This document shows, piece by piece, positions 39,501 through 50,237 of a stretch of 64,000 nt of DNA (its first letter is position 1; every line of letters starts with the position of its first letter). The DNA lies in the NCBI GenBank assembly GCA_019914945.1, contig CM034110.1, positions 6,589,808 to 6,653,807 on the forward strand, given 5' to 3'. Both the position numbers and the translations under genes were made by a program. The stretch comes from Typha latifolia (Eukaryota > Streptophyta > Magnoliopsida > Poales > Typhaceae). A model generated the notes under the pieces. It saw only the letters and a list, made by a program, of their open reading frames with translations. It made no database searches and was not told where the DNA came from.

Positions 39501-40456
39501 TTATTGGTACTTGTTGACCCTTTAATCAAAAATCTCTGTCAAATGACTATTTTTACTCGCAACTTTATTTTCTTTCTTTCTTTTTTCTCTAAATTAAGCG
39601 TAAAGAATGGCACTAAAATAAAAATCTAAAACTGATAGAAATTTTGACGAATAACTAACAAGAGTGATACTTTCAAAAAATTATAACAAAAAATATTTAA
39701 CATTTCATGAAAAATAAATAAGATAGTCTATATGAAAATGAGGAATAATTTGGGAGTTAAATATAATCTATCTATAAATGTTAAAACTGAACTCAATAAA
39801 AAAAATTAACATATTAGCATTCCAACCAAACTCAAAAACATCAAATTTGGAATCCGATTAAGCTCCAACTAAGCTTCAAATAAGGAGATCGCTATATTGG
39901 GACTTCAAATTTAGAGCCCACCTAAGAATTTAGAACCTGACTTCAAATAACTATTCAATTTTTTAAAATTTTAATTCTGCCCATAAAAACTTAATTTCAT
40001 ATGTATCTTTTATTTAACAATTTAGTTAGTTAAACCTAGTATATAATTTGTTTCACCAATAAATTCTTAACAAAAACAGTATCATTTGAAAAATCTTGTT
40101 AAGACTTTTAAAATAAAACTAATATTAAATTATTTAAAATTTTAAATTATACAAATAAATAATTTTTGATTTATTATAAAAAAATAGAGTGTCTCAAAAT
40201 TATTCACATCATAATTTATAATTATTTTTTAATATAAAAATTAAATATTTAAAAATTAAATATGAAATACATCAAATAGAAAGTATATAAAATTTACACT
40301 CCTTCGTTTCCAAGGCATTTATTTAAAAAATTAGTAACATAAAACTACTTTTAAAACTATTAAATATTAATCTTATAGAAAGATTTCGATAAGAATTTTT
40401 AATCATATATTTTTTATTAAAAATAATAATATCAAGATAACATATTAAAAAATATA

Positions 40457-40494
<38 letters not shown>

Positions 40495-42887
40495 TATTAA
40501 TTAAATATAGCGCAGATGGCTCTTGCTCTATATTTAGAGGCCGGTGTATTGGAGATACTCTTAAAGAATGCCAATAAAAATATATAAATCTATTTTATGT
40601 GGGACATGAAAGAGTTTAATTTCTTTAAATTTCATTTTTAAGTTTTTTAGTGTGGGAGCTAAATAGTAAATACCAACAAGCTGGCTCGGGAATAACGACG
40701 GGCCCATCAGTTTTAGGGCAAAGCTGATTGGCCGATCGTGTGGGCCCCACCGAGATTTGGAGGAACAAAGAGGCATGGTCGTGGCTACTTATTAGGATAT
40801 CCACCATGAGTATCCCAAGGAGGACAGTGGAGAACTGAACAGTTCACGAGAGGTCAGATAGAAGAACGCTTATCGAGCAAAAAGAGGATAATCTTATCCG
40901 GCCTGCAGACGCCCTGTAATAATAACGATCATTGCACCCAGTATGGGTTGAGACTTGAGAATCATATGTAGCTCCAACTCGACTATATAAAATTCCTGCA
41001 GCCATACATCCAGGGAATTGAATTCCATATTCCAATCTTATAAACTTTTTCCCTTCCAATCAAAGCAAGGGATCAGAGACTCTATAGCCATACGGACCCT
41101 GCCAAACGTCAAATCCTGCCCCTGTGGACACACTTGCGTGGTAAATCTCCTCAGGCCCGTGAATGGCTGGCTTATTTAGATTTCAATATTTCTCTTTCTT
41201 TTTAATTTATTATTCCCTTCTGTTTTCTTTCTCTGCAAGGATGGTATGTATATCCAAGATTCGGATCTTCTCGATTATTAATTGAACAAGTCCAGTAATA
41301 AATTGACAGTCCTAGTTTCACCATGAAAGCATACCCCCCTCATAACACTCTTTATTCAAATGGTTCTGAGCCCAATTCAATGCTTCACGCTCAGCGAAAA
41401 GAATAACCACTCCACTGTCCAATCACGGGAGAGGATCCAAAATCCAAAACTCTCGCTGAGAAAGTTGGAATACAATGTAAATATCCCATAAAGACGTTGT
41501 CTCACAAATGCTTCCATACTAATTTCCAGGCATCAAGTTTGTCAAAATATTTGACACTTTCATGGCGTTTTTTTCCCATTTTCTCACCTAAAAGTTGTTT
41601 CCATACCTCTTTTTTCTTTAGGTGCTTGTGTTCACTATAGTATTCATTCCTTATTTTTCAATTTGTGTGGCAAATATGGCGTCCTAACCTATTGATATGT
41701 ACTACTACTCTTTGTACCAATAAGCATAATTACTGTCTAACTAATAATATAGCTCCAAAAAGTGATAATATTCTTACACCTCCATGACCTACGTACTAAC
41801 TAGGCTACTATTTCACCAACCTAGACTGGACACTTGTTATCTAGTTGTAAGCTTATATTAAGAGAGCAGAGGCCAATAGTGTAAACTGTGCCATGACATT
41901 GGTCGACATAGAATATATTGATTGACCAACGCCAAACTAGCAGCAAATTTTAGTAAATAAAACAAGTATTTTTATGCGCCGACAATAATGGAGAGTGTAG
42001 ACCACTAGTTAATGCATTTTCCCCTCGTTAAGCAAAATAGTATAAACGTAAACGTAAACTCTAATTTTGAATTATCTTATTCTTTTCATCTCTTACTCAT
42101 AAGATATTTAAGTGTAATTATCTCGTTTTATATTATATAGTATTCATTTATTAGACTCGAGTATTGTTGCATGAGAGTATTAGATTGATATTAAAGAAAG
42201 TGACAACTTTATATATCTATATCCAAAAAGTGGATTAGAAAGTGAGTTTTTTTTTTTCTAATTATATCACATATAAATGGATGATAATAAGAATGGCTTC
42301 CATTTCCTAATAGCACTTTCTTTTTTAATTCCTATTTCATTTACTCTAAAAGCTCTATATCAAAACGAGGGAGTGAGAATATCAGAAGAAAAAGAAAGCA
42401 GTCGAGATTAGCCCGGATCCCGTCACCTTCCCGTAGTCCTACCGAGAGAGAAGGAATGAAAGGACAGAGTATATAGGCTTACAATTCCGATGAGCTCCCA
42501 GAGCGAGGCATTGAAGGAGGCGGCGGAGGAGATGACCTGGGGGAAGCTGGTGGCGCCGGGGAAGGCGCCGCCGAACCGGACGGCCGGTCCGACGTTGGAG
42601 ACACCATGGAGCGCCTCCGACCACCACTCGTACCCGGCGATCCCGAGGCGCGGCACGCCGGCGGCGTTGTTGACGAGCATCTTGACCTTCTCCTCCCTCG
42701 TCAGCCGCCCCACCAGATCCCGAACCCTAGCCCGGATCGGGAGGCTAGTCCAGCAGAAGGGGAGCGACGCCGCCGGCGATCCGGTGGCGCAAGCGAATGC
42801 CGGGCGGGAGGCGGCGGTGGCGGCGGAGGAGGAGGAGATGAATAGGAGGAGGATATGGAGATGGAGGAGGAGGGTGGATTTGGCCAT
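36576..42887 (-). CDS. GH3 beta-xylosidase / alpha-L-arabinofuranosidase, BXL1/2-like (copy B)
   Basis: Same predicted activity and exon plan as copy A. Exons 42483-42887, 38947-39246, 38698-38867, 38496-38593, 37782-38132, 37257-37673, 36576-37174; 779 aa, all junctions in frame. Signal peptide [47 protein letters not shown]; nucleophile D297 in [41 protein letters not shown]-terminal fibronectin III-like domain. It keeps the residues that copy A lost ([19 protein letters not shown]) and the usual Gly after SDCDSV, so I take it as the more conserved paralogue. The SIEAE-x-RDR signature points to the BXL1/BXL2 clade rather than BXL3/4. Intron 1 (3.2 kb) is enlarged by about 1.2 kb of AT-rich DNA. 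Substrate choice between xylose and arabinose cannot be read from the sequence. Confidence 0.94.
39410..40690. other. AT-rich insertion zone in BXL-B intron 1
   Basis: Flanking sequences (CATTTCGGAATCATTCT at 39362; AAAGCTGATTGGCCG at 40720) match copy A, where they are under 100 bp apart (33260-33375). Copy B has about 1.2 kb more. The right end contains GGTGTATTGGAGATACTCTTAA, which resembles the terminus of a common plant DNA-transposon MITE. No gene. Confidence 0.5.
40464..40488. repeat. (TA)n microsatellite
   Basis: Alternating TA inside the copy B intron insertion. Confidence 0.9.
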
Positions 42888-42944
42888 TGGAGGTGGAGAG
42901 GAGTGAGGCGAGTGGCGTGGAGATGGCGATGGATGGTGGGGGGG

Positions 42945-42952
42945 TATAAATA
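42945..42952 (-). promoter_or_regulatory. TATA box of BXL copy B
   Basis: TATTTATA on the minus strand, 58-65 bp upstream of the ATG, in the same CCTCCC-TATTTATA context as copy A. Confidence 0.75.
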
Positions 42953-44426
42953 GGGAGGCGACGAATTGGGGGAAATTCGAATAAAATAATTATATAATGA
43001 TATATATAAAAATAAAATTGCGACTTATCATAGGATAAGGGATAATATTATTCGAATTTCTTCTTATAGTATTTGATTGAAAAGGGTGGTGAATATAATG
43101 ATATATCGTATAAAAAAATAATGTTTAGTTGTGAGTTTTTAGGATAAAGAATTAAAACGGTTTTATCTCGCAGATAAATAGGTATTTATAATTTATACAC
43201 ATTAGAGGGGCTTATTTGCATATTTCCATTACTAAGATTTTGACACAAATTGTCACTCTTTGTAAAATTATTATAGTATGTGGTTCAATTCACAAAGTAG
43301 TTAAAATCAATAAATTATTTCCTTTTTTTTTCATTTATTTCTTTTCTATGTTTATAATCTCTCATTATTCCTAAGCCTAATAGAAATCTTAATGTTGAGT
43401 ATTAAAAGGAGTAATAATTTGATAGTAGCAAAATGGTATATATATAATATAATATAATATAATTAATGCTTTTAAAAACTAAAATTATATAAAGAGTACA
43501 AGAAGATGCAAGGTATTAATTCCTTTTTAGACACTTGCGTTTTAAGACTGAAAACAATAGAGTACAAGAAATTGCAAGGTATTTTTAAGAGACTAATGCT
43601 AAATCTCCTTTTTATTTTATTTTTATTTTTATTTTTATAATTTTGCTACTTATATAACTTTTTTTAGAATAATTTATTAACTTTTAAAATAGTCCAATAC
43701 ACAAAAGAGATTTTTTTTTTAAAATTTTAATTTACCTCCTATATTTATAAAAACTTATGATAAAATTACAAATATTAATCAATCATTAATAGAAATGTTA
43801 AAAAGTTTGATTTGGGGATAATATCTTTAATTTGATTATTTTTTGCAATTTATCTAAGGTGAAATATATTGGTGCTAATAGAATACCTTATTTTTTCTTA
43901 TGAAAAATATAATAATTATAAATTTAATCTCAACCATAAAATTTTGAATATTAAATTTAAAAGTACAAAAGGTAAGTTAGAATGTCTTTTCAATTAGATG
44001 TAGTGAAGGACATCACATTGGCCTTCTAAAATTATGTGGGACATAACCATGAGAATATTTATTTATTTTTATTAAATGTAAAAAAACATTAAAATTAAAA
44101 CAAAAATCATGGTTTTATTACTAATTAATCTTTATAATACTGAACTTGATTTAAATAGATAAAAAAATTTTTATATTTTAAGCAACAGATAAATCTGATA
44201 GGATTGCCATTAATTGATCAAATACTTAAAATTTTAAACTATTAGAATATAATAATTTTATATTTTATATTCTAACATCTAACAATTATCATGATGTTGG
44301 TCCTCTTCAGTGTACGATTTAGCCCATGTCACATAATTGATGACTTATTGGAAGTCATGGACCTTTCAAACTAAATCATTAAAGACATTTGATGAAGACA
44401 TCACACTGTGGTTAATTAATGGAAAC

Positions 44427-44446
44427 AGAGAGAGAGAGAGAGAGAG
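44427..44446. repeat. (AG)10 microsatellite
   Basis: Ten AG units in the intergenic region left of SAR1. Confidence 0.9.
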
Positions 44447-44734
44447 TGATGCAATAGTGTGTTTATAATCCTAATGAGTTCTTAGAAGAGAATCACTTCT
44501 CAATTATTTTATCTCCTTTTCCTTTTATAAAGGGAAAAGTATAAACTTATCTAGTATGGTTGTTGTGCAGCATTTAATTGTCCTTTTGCCCATGTTATAT
44601 TGCTTCCATCAACTCCCAAGTTCAATCTTGTTGGTTTCCCTTCATATGGGCAATCAAGAATATGAGTTTTTAATTAGTAGGTGCAAATACCCACTTAATT
44701 TGTTCACATAATAACCTAATTACTCCTCGGCCAT

Positions 44735-44890
44735 CACTCTAGCTCAGCGAATGAGTCTTATATCACGAGCTTGATTCCTCTGGTTGATATATGCGATTGA
44801 TATTTAATAAAATTTTCATAAGAGGATTATATGTGCATGATTTTATCTCGCTAGCCCACTTGTCTAGCTAGCATATAATTTACGAGATCA
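44735..44890 (+). mobile_element. tRNA-derived SINE-like repeat, copy 2
   Basis: The head CTAGCTCAGCGAATGAG resembles an A box; GAGCTTGATTCCTC resembles a B box. The body shares ATTGATATTTAATA, TTTTCATA and GCTAGCCCACTTGTCTAG with the repeat at 16055. Confidence 0.45.
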
Positions 44891-47064
44891 TGATCAATTA
44901 ATAAAAACAAAGTGTATAGAAATGGCAAAGTATTATGCATGTTCTCTGGAAATCTCTTTTGCTCCCCTGAACAATGGCTTTGTCGTGTAATTAAGACGAC
45001 ATAAGTTTTTATCATTTTTAATAAAATAATTCACTAGTACAAGTGGCTAGGGCTATAACTTTTCAACCAAAAGTTTAGTGATCGGACTCTCCCCCGCCAC
45101 ATCACCACATGGATGGATGGATGTGAGAAGAATTTTCATTATGACTCGTTCTACTCGGAGGGGCAATCTAGTTGTCTAACCTAACAATCGGGAATGACCG
45201 GCTCGCTGACCGCAGAACCCTCACATCTATGCCATATTTGCAAAATTAACTCCTAATTGGTGCATTAAAATTGTGGGACCAAATTAAGATATTAAACTAC
45301 TGTTCTTATTTTTTTTCATCTCCCCATTGGACAATCTACAGCTACTCCTCTGACCCAAGTGAAGTAATAAATAAAGAAAAAAAAAAGATGGATCACCAGT
45401 AAGAGGTAGCCCCAATGACAAGTATTCTTATTAGATAACTTCTGCCCAACAAAAAGAAGGGCAAAAAGAAGAAGGAAAATAAATTCACCTCCCACTTCTT
45501 TTCTTTCTATAGTTATCCCATTCTTCAAGCTACAAGCTATGGGCTCCTTTTGGCTGCTGTTAAGATAAAAAGGAATGGATATGGGGGGGTTTTTGAGCAA
45601 TCTAGTGATCAAGAAGAGCAAAAAGGTGAGGAGAAAAAAGTATGGCAAAAAGGACCACACCATCATAAATTTCTTTAGGAATTAGCTTGGCTAGGGATTA
45701 GTTTTCACTTTAACCATCCCAAGAAAGGTAGGAATAACTTGAGTCCTTCATGTATGAGAAAATTTTTAGCATACCTTTATATTTATTTAATTTGTTCACT
45801 TTTGGTCCTTCTAGAGGCCCACCATTCCTTTCTTACTCTTTACCTTAGTATGGAGATTATATTTTAGGCTAAAGTTTCAAGTGGTAGCATTAATCTAGAT
45901 TCTAGAGAATATAGTAGATAGGCTGTAGTTGTGTTTTCTAATCAAGGCCACTGTTGGGATAGAATATGATATTACTGACAAGGGACTATTGTTTCTTTCT
46001 ACATTAATTATTTCCTACATGATTGAGTAGGGATTCACAAAAAATTATATTGGCATTATCATTTTTCATCATATAGTACTAAAGTTGCAAGCAAGTTTTG
46101 TTGGAAGAATTAAACCCTAATCATTAAGATGAATTTCTTTTTTATGTTGCTTAGAAGTTGAGATCTAAATTCTAGACCAATAAGGCAATATTGGAACATT
46201 GTTATAATTGCATAATTTAATTGCAAAACTTCGACTTATTAAACCCATCAAACTTGCAACCCATCTTGCTACTAAGTATTAAGAAGTTTAAGCTATTAGA
46301 GAATGATAAATATTTTATATATCGTCTTGTTACATTTATTTTTTATATAAACTAGAAAATGTTAAAAATAAGAAAAATTACAATATCTAAAAGATCTCTT
46401 ATTTGACTTTAAATCTAGTTTTTCTTTACCTTAAGCTAAAAAAACTTATTCAAATGTATTAAAATCATTTTGCATCTATAGATACTTGAATTAAACTAAC
46501 GAAATGATGGTTCAAAGGCATTTAAATACAATATAGAGGTCAGAGTAATAAATATTCGCATGATTATAAAAGTAAACATGAGATGTTTTGACAAACTTTC
46601 CTAGAATCTAACTTAATATGAACCACCCAATAATGACTCGTTAGAAATTAATAAAATATTATCTATTTCAGTAGTTGGTGTTAGAGTAAAATTAACTCGA
46701 AATATTTTAAGGCAATAAATATAAAATGCAGAGGTAGAATAATATATATATATATAGATCCATATAATAGGGTGTAACTGATAATAATATTAATAGTAAT
46801 AGAAGTGAAAAGATAAAGTATTCCTGAGCAATTTCCTAGTAAGAACTCTAGCCATTAACTTTGTTCAATGTACCTAAAGTATTATTCTATCGATGTGGAT
46901 GAATGGATAGAGAGTCAAGTTGTTAAAGAAGAAGCATATCAGCATATCATGCATCATGCATGCATGTGCATGGCTACCCTACACGTAAAGTGTTTGTTTA
47001 TACGTCTCAATCTCTCCAACCTATTAGAAGTCCTTCTGTTGCATGGTTTGTAAAAGTTATCATG

Positions 47065-47092
<28 letters not shown>
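47065..47092. repeat. (AT)14 microsatellite
   Basis: Uninterrupted AT run. Confidence 0.9.
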
Positions 47093-47095
<3 letters not shown>

Positions 47096-48529
47096 TTCAT
47101 AGAGGCATCCATTCATCCATGATATCCTTATCCTCTTATCCATCTCAATCAATCTCAATCATTTAAGAGGAGGGAAATAATTAAGTGGAGAACACCAAAC
47201 TTTTAGGATGTAGGTGCATCAAATTAATTAACATGCAAACATATGGATCAAATTTCTGACAAGTTGTCTGACCATTTCTTAGTTAGCAACACAACTAGAA
47301 GTTTAGGATGTCAGTAATTTAAATTCGAGATCTCTTGATAAATGATGATTGGGTCTTTTTCTTTTGATTGATTAGAGCTCATATGTTGAGTGAAAATATG
47401 AACCAGCCCTCTCTTAGGGAGTCACATTACTATTAATTTTTCTTATTTCATACTCTTTTGTAATTAATTTATATGTATAGATTTTTTTAACGAGTATGCC
47501 TCATGAAAAATCTCTTATTTGTTTATATGCCTCTCGAAAGTTGATACTCAAAATATACGTTATTTATATAAATATCTTTTCGATTATGTTTTAAGTTAAA
47601 TTTTAATAATTTAATAAATAGAAAAAAATAAACTTAGCTAAGAGAAATATATATGTGAAAATCAGAATATGGGTATTTTTATATATATTTTAGTTGTTTA
47701 AATTTTAATGATTAATTAACTTTGAGGATTATTTATAAAAAAAAGAGGGCATAAATATAAAAATTGTGTTTTGAATGAAATACATACAAATTAATATCAA
47801 TTTTAGAGGGTTACATTCTTTATATGTGCATCCAAATCATCTGGAATTCCAGTTGGGTTTAAAAAAAATTCAATAGATTATTAAGTCTCTTCAATATATG
47901 AACAGGTTAAACCCCCAAGAAAACATATCATGATAAGAAAAAAAAATCATACTCGTATAGCACCGCAGTAAAAGAATCTATTAAATATTATTCCTAATAT
48001 TTAGGAGAAAATTAAACATATGACTTCCATTATATATAATCAGGTAGAATTCAACTGCCAGTGACCTCCACACAAGTAGTTGAATCCAGATTGAGTTCCC
48101 AACTGTCCTACTGATAGAAAAGGTTGATTTAGAGTACTTATTATTACATATCATATCATATCATGTCATGTCTTTCTTTGTAAAAGAAACTAAGATCACG
48201 TTTCTAGAAAGATATCACCGAGCATAAACTAAAATTTAGCCGATGTCAAAGAGAAGCCTTTCTGATCTCCTTGGGACGATGAACTCCCAATGCTAATATA
48301 TTCCAGTCGAGACATATGTGCACTTCTAGAAGGTAGATTCTTTTTTACATATATAATCATTAATTTCTTTTTACATAGATACTCCTTAAAACTTTTATTT
48401 TTGTATAGATACTCATAAAAGTTAAAATCTTGATCTATGTAATAGTAGAAAGGTAAAAATATCGGTCTCTCTTTCTTGGTTTCAACTAAGAATATTGTTG
48501 TTGTTATGAGAAAGTAGGGCCATCAGAAA

Positions 48530-49072
48530 AGCTAGCCTACACGTTAGGCTCGTTAAGAGCTCGACTCGAGCTTTAAATAAGCTGAGTTGAGCTTGAGTCA
48601 ATTCATTTAAACTCGGCTCGAATAGACTCAATATATAATATATAAAATAATAATAATATATATATATATATATATGTGTGCGCTAAAATAAAATTATAAA
48701 TGATAGTAGCGCACTTGGTTAACTCAGCTCTTATCTATCTAGCCAACGAGGGTTCAGATCCTCTACTATACTATTTATTTTTTGTTTCTTTTTCCATAGA
48801 GACTCTTAGATGTTTAGTTCCAAAAATTAAGTGATATAGATATGACTTTATAACTATCATTCCCTCTAGATACAATGAAATTAGTTGTTGTATTAGCCTA
48901 ATATAATAATTATATTTTGGAAGCCCATAAGCCGTCGAGCCGAGCTCAAGCCTCATCGAGCTGGAGAAGAGCCGAGCCGACCCGAGCTGAATTTTTCCAG
49001 CTCCAATCGAGCTCAAGCTTGAGTCGAGCTGGGCTCAGCTTGCTAAAGCTCGGCTCATTTACACCCCTACGA
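48530..49072. mobile_element. Non-autonomous element with GAGCTCG-rich inverted ends
   Basis: Both ends are dense in GAGCTCG/CGAGCTC words in opposite orientation: 48545-48625 (GAGCTCGACTCGAGCTTTAA; AACTCGGCTCG) and 48930-49065 (CGAGCTCAAGCTTGAGTCG; AGCTCGGCTCATTTACACCC). The terminus GGGTGTAAATGAGCCGAGC is one I have seen at many plant repeats. Inside, at about 48700-48762, is a tRNA-like stretch with GGTTCAGATCC (near B box), plus a TA run at 48657-48675. Class unknown. Confidence 0.5.
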
Positions 49073-50237
49073 GAGAAAGTAACTAAAAATGCATTCAATA
49101 GTATTCACGTAAATATAAATTTTGGGAGGGTATGCGAGTAAATAAGGAAGATCTCGAGAGGGTATTAGCGCAAATTAAAACCCCTATAAAATTAGCATCC
49201 ATGATGGGAAGCTTTTGCTGTCGGACGTTGGAATGGAATGGATGAAGCATGTATGTGTAGCAATATCTTCTTGGAAATATTTTCTCAAAAGAAAATTATA
49301 TCTTCTTGGCAATGACATACGTCGAATATTATCACATAACTTAGCCACCATTGGCCAGCATCCGAGAGTGGGCCCACATTACCGCGTTACTAGGTGGCTC
49401 CACGTTTTGTTTTCCTTTTGCCAATTAGAAAACATGGAATGTCGGTGATGATATTATGTGAATAAACCAGTGGCTTGCAAACTTAGAAAGCCATCAGCAA
49501 TGTAAATGTGCTTGGGTTTGGGATTTTTTAAACGTACTGCTTCAGTCTTTGGCCTGTGATTTTGAATGGAATTTGTCACAACTAAGGTAGTTAATTTTGA
49601 ATGGAATGTGATAAAGAGATTTCTTAGAACTGTGTATAGTTTTGGCCTGATTTGGCCCAGTGTATTGTCTTTATAACAATTTTAATTGCATTCAGGATTA
49701 AGTATAAGGTCATAGGATTAAAGAGATTATGTCGGTCAGAAGATTAGAGAGAGATCACGATCGAGACAGTCAAATGCACATGATCAATACATCAACACAT
49801 ATCCAATAGTATATCTGAATTTGCCTGTCATGCACATGAGTAACCAACAGTAGATCCGAGTTGACAATTAATGCTGGATCCGCTTGTCCCTTGGATAAGA
49901 AAAGCCGGATAATTTGACTTTACCACGATTGATATATCAGGAGTTTCCATACATCATATTTTCTCCTACCAGGGGATCACAAGGGCAAAATTCAAGATAA
50001 ATAAAGCATTAACAATATAGTTCTCTAGCCTCTACCCTGTGGTTAAAAATCATAAGTTCTGATTCTATATACGTCGAAGGGGAAAAAATAATGGGAGTAA
50101 GAACAAGATCACTTGTCTCAGCTAGATCATAACTAGCCAGATTTAACAAACACTAAATATACAGCAAACAGCTATTGAAATAGAAAGATGAAAAAAGTTT
50201 TCATAGGAAGGCGAGATCACAGAGCAAATTTGCCATT

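Larger units (their letters stand above)
36241..43250. repeat. Tandem duplication unit 2 (contains BXL copy B)
   Basis: It starts at the junction 36240/36241, where a copy of the TMEM205-like 5' flank begins, and includes BXL copy B. Its right-hand similarity to unit 1 (TTCCATTACTAAGA and neighbours) fades near 43250. Confidence 0.75.
42888..50237. other. 7.3-kb gene-poor intergenic region
   Basis: BXL-B promoter on the left (to about 43250), SAR1 3' region on the right (about 49500-50237). Between them are AT-rich DNA, microsatellites, two or three SINE-like pieces and a GAGCTCG-rich element. A 116-codon minus-strand frame at 45316-45666 is hydrophobic but low-complexity, with no start context or domain, so it is not called. 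Confidence 0.6.

Noticed and set aside
45316..45666. 116-codon hydrophobic minus-strand frame
   Set aside because: Phe/Leu-rich low-complexity translation typical of AT-rich DNA; no homology I recognise.
48700..48765. Possible tRNA gene
   Set aside because: Only A/B-box-like words; no acceptor stem or anticodon arm can be built.
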